A model generated the notes under the pieces. It was not told the origin of the DNA and made no database searches. It was given only the letters and a program-made list of their open reading frames with translations. From contig JFHB01000119.1 of the NCBI GenBank assembly GCA_000729835.1, positions 1 through 64,000 on the forward strand: a stretch of 64,000 bases of DNA, written 5' to 3'. Positions 11,925-21,853 of the stretch are shown here, piece after piece. The stretch is from Atkinsonella hypoxylon. Taxonomy: Eukaryota; Ascomycota; Sordariomycetes; Hypocreales; Clavicipitaceae. The number at the start of each line of letters is the position of its first letter. Position 1 is the first letter of the stretch. The position numbers and the translations under genes were made by a program.

Positions 11925-12955
11925 TTAGGCCTGTTAAGTAGCGTTGTCAGCAAACCGGATGTATATGATATGTGGCAGATTCAATGGTCTCGAGTAGAGA
12001 CCGCAGACTGAACAATAGCCCGTCTGGAATGTCAGGAACGGGTTGTACACACCTTGATGGCAAACTTGCGCTGGGGGAAGTGAGTGTTGCGCTTCTTGGT
12101 CTTCTCCAGGACGCGGGCCTTGTCTTCGGGTGACAGTCTTCGGCGGATGGCCCGGGTCTGCTTCGCACGCAGGTCGAGAGGGGCGTACTTCTTGTTCTTG
12201 TAGAAGAGGCGCAGCTGGGAGCGTTGCTTGGCGTTGATGACGGTCAGGACGCGAGCGATGGACTTGCGCAGATCGTGGCTGATGTTCCATTAGCGGAGTG
12301 TTCCCATCGCAAGTCCACTTTCGTCATATGGCTGGGATGGGATTCTGTATCTGGGGCGGTGCAAATTGGAGGACGAGGTGTAGGCTGCTTGGCTTCGGAT
12401 CGGAAGGACATCAATACTCACATCTTGTTCAGCTTGCTGCCAGAGGAAACGACCTTCTGGATGCGCAGCTGGCCGAGCTCGCTCTTGAGCTCGCCGAGCT
12501 GCTTCGTCAAATCATCCTTGCTCTTGTCCCAAAGCTGGACGGTCTTAACCTTGCCCGACGACTACATCTCATGTTAGTGTACTGTGTTTGTCTCTTCTCG
12601 CGGCTCCCAATTTTTGTTCAGATATTCAATCCAATGGTCTTCGTTGGATGACGAGAGTTTTGACGAGAGTTTTCAGGACGGTAGATATCGATGGAGGACA
12701 CATTCTAGCCTCATACGCCCGCATTTGTCGATAAAATATGGTCGCAGAAATATAGTTCCGCCTCCCATCGAGTTTGACGCTCCTTCTCTTCACAGTTCGT
12801 CTCGTTCAGGTTTTTGACCTGGGTTATCGCTCCATTGACATCGATCCCGTCGATAGAAATGCTGTTCGTCGGAAAAAAAAAAAAGAAAAAAAGAAAAAGG
12901 CCAAGTCTTTGCTCTCAAGAAGGAACAAGGGGACAGATGAAATAGTACTCACCAT
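11925..12955 (-). CDS. RPL35: 60S ribosomal protein L35 (uL29)
   Basis: Large-subunit ribosomal protein near the polypeptide exit tunnel. Four minus-strand exons, 12955-12953, 12561-12422, 12278-12053 and 11930-11925, give 124 residues. Exon 1 is only the ATG, followed by a 391-nt intron (GTGAGT...CTAAC...GTAG). The final exon is one Ala codon plus stop, after a 122-nt intron (GTGTGT...GCTGAC...ACAG). The protein runs from SSGKVKTVQLWDKSK through HDLRKSIARVLTVIN to HFPQRKFAIKA, which matches uL29 along its whole length. It is divergent from GOS1 and shares a 450-bp upstream region with it. Ignoring the last intron would instead append a few residues before a stop, which is less like the family. 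Confidence 0.95.
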
Positions 12956-13405
12956 CTTGATGGTCTTCGATGGGGATGATGTGCGAAGTGTGTCGACGGA
13001 GTGCGTAGAGTAAAGAAAGTCAGCCTGCGACCGTGACACTCGTCCTGGTCGCGGTAGATCGGTGATGGGCTCTGAGAATTTTGGCCAGTTTTTGCCGAGA
13101 CGGTGAAAAATTGCCCTAGGGTTTCTGGTTGTGCGCACTAGCAAGGAGGGAACAGTGGATTTTTCATTGGCTGTTGGCGCATTGGTGGGGACCAAGTCTT
13201 CTTTGGAGAAATGTAATAACAGATTCCTCACGTGATCAATCACGTGCTCTTGAGTTAAAGGTGAGTCAATTGATTCTCGGCCTGGGCGGTAAAAACGGTC
13301 GGAGTTATTCTGCCGTGCGTTCCCCCTTCTGGAGTGTGACGAAAGTGTCTCCCGGGGCCGTTGTCCAGTCGGTTTGGCTACGACAACGTCTTCTAGCTTC
13401 GCAAC
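12956..13405. promoter_or_regulatory. Divergent promoter region RPL35 / GOS1
   Basis: 450 bp between two start codons facing away from each other. It includes a CCCTAGGGTTT element at 13114-13124, about 160 bp upstream of the RPL35 ATG. This resembles the TAGGGTTT/AACCCTA boxes found in front of ribosomal protein genes (Tbf1-type in fungi). The factor assignment is inference. Confidence 0.45.
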
Positions 13406-14266
13406 ATGGCCGCATCATCGGCAACTTCGGGCTGGGCACAGCTCAGGCAGCAGGCCAGAACATTAGAGACTCAAGTAAGTAGGTCCTGCACGAAAGCTTT
13501 CGATGAACAACCACACTGTGGCAACGCAGCGGAATAAAAAGAACATCCTGGCTGACCGGAGTAGACGGAGAGCTTGTTCCATACATATTCCCAGTTCTCC
13601 TCCTCCGCCGCCAAAATCCCTTCCAAACCCACGCAAGAAGAGCGCACGACCGAAGCCAAGATTGAAGAACTTCTAGAAAAGGTATCGTCGCAGTACCAGA
13701 GACCCTGCATGCCACTCGTCGTCGCTTTCAAAGCTGTCTAACGCGCCCGCGTCGCCACGCAGCGAGACTCTACCATCTCCCAACTCGCCCGCCTCCTCGA
13801 CTCCGAAACAACACTTACTTCGTCGGCGCTGAAGCAAAACAACCTTTCTCTCCTTCGCGAAAAACTCTCGGCGCATAGACGCGATCTTAACCGGCTGCGC
13901 AGCACGCTGCAACAAGCGCGCGATAGGGCGAATCTGTTGACCAATGTCCGGTCGGACATTGACGAGTATCGCGCAAATAACCCCGAGGCCCAGGAGGCGG
14001 ACTACATGTTGAATGAGCGGAACCGCATCGACAACAGCCACAACATGGCAGACAGTGTGCTGAGTCAGGCCTACGCTGTGAACGATAACTTTATCCTGCA
14101 GCGTGAGACGCTGGCAAGCATTAATAGGAGGATCACCGTGGCTGCAAGCAAGGTTCCTGGGATTAATACGCTGATTAACAGAATATCGGCGAGGAAGAGG
14201 AGAGACGGCATTATCATGGGTTGCTTCATTGCGTTTTGCTTCCTCATGTTCTTCTGGTTCTCGTAA
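13406..14266 (+). CDS. GOS1: Golgi Qb-SNARE GOS1 (GOS28)
   Basis: SNARE of ER-Golgi and intra-Golgi membrane fusion. Exons 13406-13474, 13565-13681 and 13763-14266 give 229 residues. The introns have GTAAGT...GCTGACC...GTAG and GTATCG...CTAACG...GCAG. The N-terminus (MAASSATSGWAQLRQQARTL) and the TEAKIEELLEK helix are followed by a SNARE helix over about residues 135-205. A C-terminal membrane anchor of about 18 hydrophobic residues (GCFIAFCFLMFFWFS end) sits at the extreme C-terminus, as expected of a tail-anchored SNARE. Length is close to the yeast protein (about 223). It converges on ATP10 with 307 bp between them. Confidence 0.93.
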
Positions 14267-14573
14267 TTGTGGCATTGGTCCTTTCCTGGTTTGATTCGGT
14301 TTTGGTGTCTTTCTGAGTGGAGGGGATGTTCTTAATTTTTTTTCCTCTCCCCGATAATTCGCATGGTAGGCTGGCGTTCAAAGGGTAGGACTTGAAAGGG
14401 TGTCAACGGGTGCGTTTTCTCTATATTGTTCTAGTATACAGGGTAATGGCGACCGACTTTTTTTCTCTTTTTTTCTGCAAGAAAACCCCTAAACGCTACG
14501 GTGGTTTCTTTATAAATGGATGCCCAATTGTCTATGAACCGCCCATCATGGACGATTGCTTCTGTTCATTGCG
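14267..14573. other. Convergent intergenic region GOS1 / ATP10
   Basis: Shared 3' flank with two T-rich runs. No gene or RNA is visible. Confidence 0.5.
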
Positions 14574-15744
14574 TCAACTGCTTCGCTTGTCAAGATGGGG
14601 CTTCCCCGGTAACTGTTCTCTCGCCGAGGCCGGCCGAGCGGCATCTCTCTTGATCTCCTCCACCAACCTTGCCAACCCCTTTGCCAAACTGGCGTTCTCC
14701 TCTGGATGACTCGGTCCACTTCCAGCCCATCGAATGCGGCAGTGATGATCAACCAGATACGTGTAGCCAACCTTGGTGTTCAAGAGACCGATGGATTCTC
14801 GAATATCGTCTGTGATACCCCTTTGCACAAGGAAGTACTTGTCCCAATCCTTTTCAGCAAATCGCTTCCGCAACAACCCGCGGAACAGCTTGACCAGCCA
14901 CGCTTTGCCCTTGTTGTCCTCGTAATTGATATTGATCATCTGCGCGACGTCTCCACTATTCGCTATGACATCGTTCAAGGCTGGATTCGCCTCTTTCGAA
15001 ACAAACGTCGCGATTTGCTGCTCAGCCCACTGACTACTAAAGATGGTCACGACAGAGGCCTTGCCCGTCAAGAGAGGAGTCGTGTTACGAGGCTCCTTAT
15101 CCGTCTTGACGAGCGTCTCGCCATACAAGTTGGGGAAGAAGAGGGAAAGTTCGGCTTTAAATAGTCGTGGTGGTGCGATGAAGGACTTGCCCTCGTGAAA
15201 CTGCAGGTTGCCCCAGTCTCGGAAGTATGGTCGCGATATCTTTGCCGTTCTGAGTTGAGATGAGAGTCGTTAAGTTAGCCATTCGTGTTGATCATGCTTT
15301 TTTTTCTTTCTACTTGTGGCAGTCTGGCCTTGTCAAGACGGAGGGTTTAAAGCAGTTTGATGGCTCGTACAATTCTTTTCTTCTCGCAATGTGTTTTTCG
15401 TAATTTCCAAAATCCTCTTTCCGCTGCCGTAGTGATCGAGTATCGACGCCCGTGTTTTCACCCGCTCTTGGGGGAAGAGGCATGCCAATTGGTCGGGGCA
15501 ATGGCTTGGGTACGAAAGTGTCGTCTGCACGCTTGCCGTAGCTACGGGGTGCTTCGATTGGGGTCCCGGTGATCTGGCTCTTGGGGTCCATGGATGCGCC
15601 TGATGCTGGAGGCTCGGTGCGGCCACGCAGGGCAGTTGCCCTGAAGTTTCGGCGGCATTGGCAGGAGCATGTTGCTAATGCTGAGGATGGAGCTCGTCGC
15701 GAGGTCAGGCGGACAATGGCCAGACCGAGTTTGCGCGACGACAT
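14574..15744 (-). CDS. ATP10: Mitochondrial F1F0 ATP synthase assembly factor ATP10
   Basis: Inner-membrane-associated chaperone for ATP synthase Fo assembly (Atp6). Exons are 15744-15371 and 15249-14574, giving 349 residues. The 121-nt intron has donor GTACGA and acceptor TCAG; the split codon restores a Leu (KELTAKISRPYF). The first ATG consistent with a targeting presequence is at 15744 and gives an Arg/Ser-rich, acid-free N-terminus. The frame stays open upstream, so the exact start is inferred. The mature region carries the YFRDWGNLQFHEGKSF motif, SVVTIFSSQWAEQQ, the Y-V-D-HHCRIRWAGSG motif and a C-terminal Lys/Arg-rich tail, all typical of ATP10. It is divergent from another mitochondrial gene. 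Confidence 0.93.
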
Positions 15745-16242
15745 GGCCAATTCTCGATGAGACGATCTGTCCCTGTGCGCGGTGGGCGAGCAAGTGCTTG
15801 GCAATCCCTTGGGGCTGAGCGGGTTGCAGCTTGGTTCCTCGTCCGATGCTCCGTAAAGTTTTGGCGGCGAGAGAGCATGGGTTTTGTAATGTACCAAGTA
15901 TTCCTTCCTTGTACCTCCCTGCCAGGGAGTATTAATTAGTATGACTGGTGCTAGCCTTCAGTGGCAGGCGGTCTGTTGGCAGTTTCACCCCGCTAGACTC
16001 GGCTACCCGCGGCGGCTGACACCCACCAACAACGCCGACTGAAGCCGTGTTACTCGGCCTTGCAGCCGACGATTGAGTTTCCTCACGGAACCATCTGCGG
16101 ACCGGCTCTCACTCTTTCTCTTACCCTCCCACTTTTAGGTTTCCGTTCTGTCTCAGGTTCATTGTGTGATTTTGAGATTGGCGATTCGCCTTTTTACTCT
16201 TCTCACCAGATATAGCAGGCTCCAATTCCACGGCCATCAACC
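15745..16242. promoter_or_regulatory. Divergent promoter region ATP10 / BCKDH E2
   Basis: About 500 bp between two diverging genes for mitochondrial proteins. The E2 side is CT-rich. No specific factor site could be named. Confidence 0.4.
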
Positions 16243-17895
16243 ATGTTTTTACACCGCGGATCTAGAGTGCTGCGGCGCCAGCTGCGGACCTCCAAGATCA
16301 TGGGCCACATGGCCGTCGGCAGAACCTCTGTGACGGGCTCCACGACGCCAAGGTGGTTTTCGGAGTCGAGGCAATTATGCGTTGTGAAGCCCGTGTTATT
16401 GGCGGATATTGGCGAAGGTACGTTTTTTGTTCGTGCGCAGTACTGGTGTCATGCCTATATGTCCTTCCACGCCGAGGGAGGGCAAGTGATGGGCCTCCTA
16501 CACGACGTACTTGACAAAACACTCGTACACTATATAGCTAATCTTACATCTACTTTCGAAACTACAGGTATAGTCGAGTGTGAGGTCATCCAATGGTTCG
16601 TCGAACCCGGCGCTCGCGTCGAGGAATTCTCTCCTCTCTGCGAGGTGCAGAGCGACAAGGCGTCTGTGGAAATCACCAGCCGCTTCACTGGGACGGTCAA
16701 GAGGCTGTACTATGATGCGGGAGAGATGGCCAAGGTCGGCAAGCCATTCGTCGACATCGACATTGAAGGCAATGCTGAGCCTGAAGGTTTGGCGCCAAGT
16801 CAGCAGCAAGAGTCTGTGTCGACTCCTTCAATGCCATCTTCATCAGCCGCAGAATGCCAGCCCACCACTACTTCTCCCCCTCGGAGTAGTTGCAGCAATA
16901 CGTCGGCTGTTGATGATGCTGCACCAGCCCCGAAATCCAAAGGCAAGATGGCATCGCTGGCCACACCTGCGGTGCGACACCTCTCCAAGGAATTCAACAT
17001 CGACATCAACGACATTGATGGCACAGGCAAGGACGGCAGGGTCCTAAAGGAGGACATTTACAAGTTTCTCAAGACTAGAGACGAAGGTGGCGATGTCAAC
17101 GCCAAGGGCACATCACCGACTTCATCGACTGCGCCGCTACCCACTGGATCACCTGGCGCCCAGATAGAGACAAAGACACCCCTCTCGCATACCCAGCAGA
17201 TGATGTTCAAGAGCATGACGCGGTCCCTCAACATCCCTCACTTCTTGTACACTGACGAGATCAACTTCACTGAGCTGTGTGCCCTCCGCACTCGTCTGAA
17301 CAAGGTTCTCTCGCAAACAGTCGTGCAAGCTGGCCAGCCCGAGAAGCTCTCCTACCTCCCTTTTATCATTAAAGCCGTCTCCATGGCTCTTTACCAGTTT
17401 CCCATCCTCAATTCCCGTGTCGAAATCGACCCGTCCAACAACAAGCCTCATGTCATCATGCGGTCTCAGCACAATATCGGTGTGGCCATGGACACACCCC
17501 AGGGTCTCCTCGTCCCCGTCATCAAAGACGTTGGGTCTCGCAACATCGTCTCCATTGCTGCAGAGCTAACCCGCCTCCAAAAGCTGGCCCATCAAGGCAA
17601 ATTGTCCCCCAACGACATGAGCGGTGGAACAATCACCGTCTCCAACATTGGCAATATTGGCGGGACATATTTAAGTCCTGTCATTGTAGAAAAGGAGGTG
17701 TCTATTCTGGGGGTAGGTAGAATGAGGACGGTACCTGCATTTGATGAAAACGATAACGTGGTGAAGAGGCACGTTACGAACTTTAGCTGGAGCGCTGATC
17801 ACAGAGTCGTGGACGGTGCGACGATGGCACGAGCTGCGGAGGTAGTACGAAGGGTTGTGGAGGAGCCAGATATCATGGTCATGCATCTGAGGTAG
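16243..17895 (+). CDS. Branched-chain 2-oxoacid dehydrogenase E2, dihydrolipoyl transacylase
   Basis: E2 core of the mitochondrial branched-chain 2-oxoacid dehydrogenase, transferring acyl groups from lipoamide to CoA in Leu/Ile/Val breakdown. Exons 16243-16417 and 16568-17895 give 500 residues. The intron (GTACGT...CTACAG) splits the Gly codon of ADIGEG-IVECEV. Residues 1-45 are an Arg/Ser-rich presequence. The lipoyl domain has SDKAS with the lipoyl-Lys at about residue 87. A Ser/Pro hinge precedes the E3-binding domain (ATPAVRHLSKEFNIDI, about 185-225). The catalytic domain ends with HRVVDGATMARAAEVV, holding the active-site His and Asp (about 470). IVECEVIQWFVEPG identifies the branched-chain type rather than the pyruvate or oxoglutarate E2. 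The 150-nt intron is stop-free and frame-neutral. Confidence 0.94.
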   Translation: MFLHRGSRVLRRQLRTSKIMGHMAVGRTSVTGSTTPRWFSESRQLCVVKPVLLADIGEGTFFVRAQYWCHAYMSFHAEGGQVMGLLHDVLDKTLVHYIANLTSTFETTGIVECEVIQWFVEPGARVEEFSPLCEVQSDKASVEITSRFTGTVKRLYYDAGEMAKVGKPFVDIDIEGNAEPEGLAPSQQQESVSTPSMPSSSAAECQPTTTSPPRSSCSNTSAVDDAAPAPKSKGKMASLATPAVRHLSKEFNIDINDIDGTGKDGRVLKEDIYKFLKTRDEGGDVNAKGTSPTSSTAPLPTGSPGAQIETKTPLSHTQQMMFKSMTRSLNIPHFLYTDEINFTELCALRTRLNKVLSQTVVQAGQPEKLSYLPFIIKAVSMALYQFPILNSRVEIDPSNNKPHVIMRSQHNIGVAMDTPQGLLVPVIKDVGSRNIVSIAAELTRLQKLAHQGKLSPNDMSGGTITVSNIGNIGGTYLSPVIVEKEVSILGVGRMRTVPAFDENDNVVKRHVTNFSWSADHRVVDGATMARAAEVVRRVVEEPDIMVMHLR

Positions 17896-19087
17896 CTGTA
17901 GCGAGAAGTCAAGATGAAGCAATTCAACAAAACAAACCGGGTGGTATTATCATAACAGTCAGCGCAAGATTGCCTCCCGCCCTGCTGCGGAGGACACCAA
18001 CCAACCTCCACAGGCTGCCCCTTCATCATCCTCCTGCAGCTTGGCATGCGACCCCTGCGACACAACCTGCGACACAAACGTGACCTGTCGTGCCAGTCGC
18101 TTGGTTCCATGCATTCTGCAAGGTGAGGCATCTATCAGCCTGTTTGGAGGCGACGGGACCATCCGCCCCGCGGATAAAAATCCGGGGAGGGAAAAGGGGA
18201 GGGGAAGCAGGATGGTCTGTTCGCTTGGACACGACCAGACAGATATGCATGCGACGTTAAGCGTGAGACACGTTGCCCAACAAAGAAAAACGGACCTATA
18301 GTCGGCATGCATGCGTCATACACATACAAGCTTGGTCCGCCGCAACTACATCCATGTGCTGCCTTTGCGCATGCAGTCATCCACCAGTCTTTCGTGACTT
18401 GACAAGCGAAAATCTGGTTGTTGTCCAGACTAAGCCAAGGCCAAGTCTCACGTGTTCATCACTCATGCTCGACTAGGCAGGCAAGGCAGTTCACGGCGTG
18501 AGAGCTCCGCATGTGGGGTGGGTGAGTGATACGCGTAACAAGATATCTTTGTTCTCATTCATGTGCGTCGTGCCTCTTGCTTGTTTGCTCTATACTCGGG
18601 AACAACGCAGCTAGAGAGCGGCGTGGTTACACTCTCATTCCTTCTGCGCCCTACTCTGTCCCATTATATGCAAGCCGGGTTTGCTTCGAAACCATCCCAC
18701 TCGGGCTGACGGTCCTTGCAGACTGTATGTCTTTGCCAACATAAATACTCAAGACATCTATCTATTCCTGTAAATTTCTCCAAGACACATACGCTGTGGA
18801 GTTGCCTATGAACGTTCAGTATTTCAAAAGGACATGGACGACTCATCATGTCCGTCAACGCCCCATGTTCCCTCAACCAAATACCGAAGAAAGGGTAAGA
18901 AAATAAACGCTGACATGGAAAAATCTTCGGGAGGAAGACTGAAAAAGCAGAAATGGCCACATAAACATGTGATAAGAGTATCTGCGCCCAGTGATGTCGC
19001 TGAGCTGGAGAAGGAAGTAGGCGATGCTGGTCGTCCATGTTTTACCAATTGTCACTGCCACCCTCCCAAGTCCTAGTCGGCCCTAAT
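17896..19087. other. Convergent intergenic region E2 / gluconokinase
   Basis: About 1.2 kb with no convincing gene. An ATG-initiated 80-codon Lys-rich frame at 18834-19076 lies in the 3' flank of gluconokinase. It has no recognisable domain. Confidence 0.45.
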
Positions 19088-19844
19088 TCAGGCACTGGCT
19101 GCAAGCACAGCATTCACTTTGTTCAAGGCGTCTTCCTTAACTTTATCAAGGTCCTGACTGGCGTCAATGGTGATGACGTCAATTTCGTGCTCCATGGGTC
19201 GCTCAAGGATGTCGAACTGGCTTTTGACCATATTCGCACCCATGTAATGCCCCTTTCGTTCAGCAACGCGCTTTAGAAGCATTTCTTGGGGAGCATGGAG
19301 AAAAATGAAGTGGACCACGATGGTTCGGTCGTAGTACGCAGCAACTCGAATGACATCTCTGTACTTCATTTTGAGAGCAGAACAGGCCACAACAACGCTG
19401 TTTGCACCATCATTGATGCGACTGCTGGATTGCTTGCGCAATTCTGTGAGCCAGTCCCAGCGATCCGCGTCAGTAAGAGGAATGCCAGCACTCATCTTGT
19501 CAATGTTGGCTTGAGGATGGTACTGTTTGATTAGTGTCAGCCAAAAGTGACGAATGGCTACGAGGCATTCAAAAGGGCGGTGGGTGGATTGAACATACCA
19601 AATCACCCTCGATGTATGGGACATTGAGAGTCTTGGCCAGATGCTCGGCCACAGTCGATTTGCCGCATCCTGCAGGCCCGGTAACCAACCAAAGATGATG
19701 CTGCCGCTTAGCGTCGGCCTGGTCCTTCATCGCAATAGTACCAGGAGCTGATGAGGATGTCATAGGCTTTGCGTCATGCGGGGGCAATGGGACCGGGGCA
19801 CCCTTGTCTTGCCCGTTGGGCAGTGCGTTATTGCAGGTCAACAT
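19088..19844 (-). CDS. Gluconokinase
   Basis: Cytosolic ATP-dependent phosphorylation of D-gluconate to 6-phosphogluconate, feeding the pentose phosphate pathway. Exons are 19844-19599 and 19522-19088, giving 226 residues. The 76-nt intron has GTATGT, GCTGACACTAAT and ACAG. The P-loop GPAGCGKST is at about residue 54. EGDLYHPQANIDKMSAGIPL follows, then DRWDWL, then VVACSALKMKYRD, then the LKRVAERKGHYMGANMVKSQ lid: the full gluconokinase signature order. The usual acidic residue after EGD is replaced by Leu at the exon junction. The start at 19844 is the first in-frame ATG. Two later Met codons (about residues 28 and 38) are possible, giving a length nearer to other members. Confidence 0.92.
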
Positions 19845-20401
19845 GGTGTTTTGTGGAAGACAGAGCGATTTTTGCGCTATGTCCAAGTTTCCGAGGTTGC
19901 AAAAAAAGGCGTAGCCGTATGTGAGACGGGAGGACAGAATCGCCGGCGCAGAATGCAATGATGCTATTTTGCCGCCACCAAAGTATGTCTCAATACCAAT
20001 AACGATCAGAGCGGTACTGAGGGGCTGAATTGATATGTAGCAGAAGCCGCGAGACTTAGTTCTGCTGTCTCAGGACGGCGATGGATAAGATTCTTGGCCA
20101 GAGTCCGTAAGTCTAGGTACTAGCGCTGCAGTTAGCTCAAGATGTAAATGGCAAGTGCCAGGGAGACAAAGCCAGGCAAGATGGTTGGAAGAAGCCAAGT
20201 CGTAATTGAAGACTAAAAATCAAAGGAGAAGGAAAAGGAGTATTTGAAGATTGAAGAACCGGGTTGGAAGCAGGTAGAGCGCGAGGCCTACTTTAATAAA
20301 GCCGGCGCTGGGGCACACAAGATTCCCAAGAGCGCCAGACTGTGAGAAAGACGACACCGGCAAGATCGCCATCGAAACCCGGTATCTCAGCCCCCAAGGG
20401 G

Positions 20402-20477
20402 TGGTCAATTTAATCGACCCCTCGCGGCCCTCGCGGCCCTTGGCGATGTTGGTGTTGAGGGTCGGATTAAATTGACC
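20402..20477. repeat. Imperfect inverted repeat (hairpin)
   Basis: The left arm, 20402-20420, pairs with the right arm, 20459-20477. They are reverse complements, with one extra base beside GACCC in the right arm. The 38-nt GC-rich loop starts with a doubled CTCGCGGCC. It could be a small MITE-like relic or a structured transcript. Confidence 0.75.
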
Positions 20478-21450
20478 CCCGCGTTACCCCACAAGTTACA
20501 ACCCTCTTCTCTTATTCGGGCGCCAGACCTCGAGTAACCTTTCTTTGCTCGCCAGACGAAATACGAAATTGAGAGATATTGATGGACTACTCTACGGAGT
20601 GCTCTGTAACTGGGATAATCACTAGTACTTTTTGTGTTTCATTTGCAAACGAGTAACGTAGAAAAAGTACCTCTCAAATCAACTTGTTTTAGGGGCCTAT
20701 GCCCCCTTGGCAGTGCTCAGGCAAGTAGCGAAAAGGGATGTGTCGTAGCAATCTTGTGATGTTCCGTCTCGTCTGGTAGGTAATGACAAAGTTGGCATTG
20801 ACATTACACATAGTTATCCCATCTTCAGCGCGTCTCTGTTTCCGTTGCTGTTTCGAGGGTGTGGGTCCGCGACTTGCCTGAGGTCTCGGTAACCGGGTTG
20901 GAGTTTGGAGTCAGCTCGGCACTAAGGAGGAGAGCATGTCAGTGAATGAGTATTACAGAAGACTAACTAATTATTAGACTTGTGAGCGTGTCACACATGC
21001 ACCGACTAACTAACTAGACCCGGCGGCCTGGGCTCCCGGAAGCGCTTCCGATATGTGCCCGCTGATCTCATTCCAGTGACGCAGAGTGTTGCTTCTAGTT
21101 AATATTCACTCGGGCGACTGGAAGTTGCCATCCGGGCGAATGCCCCCACTTTAACCCCCCTGTGTTTACCAGCTGCCCCTTGAAATACAGTAAATCTTCT
21201 CTCTGTCTTGTGTACTTGAACTCTGACTTGGACTAGCCATCCGCGTCGTCAACATGTTTACAGTACGCAGCTTCTCTTTGGTGTGGAGCAGAGTTCTACT
21301 GTAGGGTGACTTTTTCGGGAAGAGTTTGCGAGTCGTTTGTTTAGCCTTTGAATGCGGAGAGAAGAGGACAGAAGCGACACAGCTGGTGCTTTTTTGATTG
21401 TTCAATACTTATTGTCTCTCCAGCCCCGGCAGCATCAAGACGAGCAATGG

Positions 21451-21471
21451 CCCCCTCCCCCCCCCCCCCCC
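21451..21471. repeat. C-rich homopolymer tract
   Basis: C5-T-C15 on the plus strand, inside the gene desert. Confidence 0.85.
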
Positions 21472-21811
21472 GCAAACGGTTGAATAACCGGTCTCCAAGT
21501 TCGACTAGACCATGACCAATGACGCATCTTTTATGGCATGCTACCTCATGATTCGTTCGCTGTCTGGGTCTCTGGTGGAAACACGTCAGCCCTGAGGCAG
21601 GTGGGAGACGTTTTGCAAAAGGAAAAGAATTCTCCAAACGCCCGGACGGGTGGCGGATAGCTGGGAGGCGGGGGGCGCTTGTTGGCGGTGAATGTCGTTC
21701 GTTAATGGGGTCCGGTTGGCGCTGGAAGAACCGACAGCTAGCATGGAGCTGCATGGAGCTGCCTGAAAATTCACCATTGTAACTAATCGTGCATTCGCAG
21801 GGTTGCCCACC

Positions 21812-21853
21812 CTGTCGGCTGTCGGCTGTCTGCTGTCTGCTGTCTGCTGTCGG
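21812..21853. repeat. Heptamer tandem repeat, 6 copies of CTGTCKG
   Basis: Six contiguous 7-bp units, CTGTCGG or CTGTCTG, in the order GG, GG, TG, TG, TG, GG. Not a multiple of three, so not consistent with coding selection. Confidence 0.9.
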
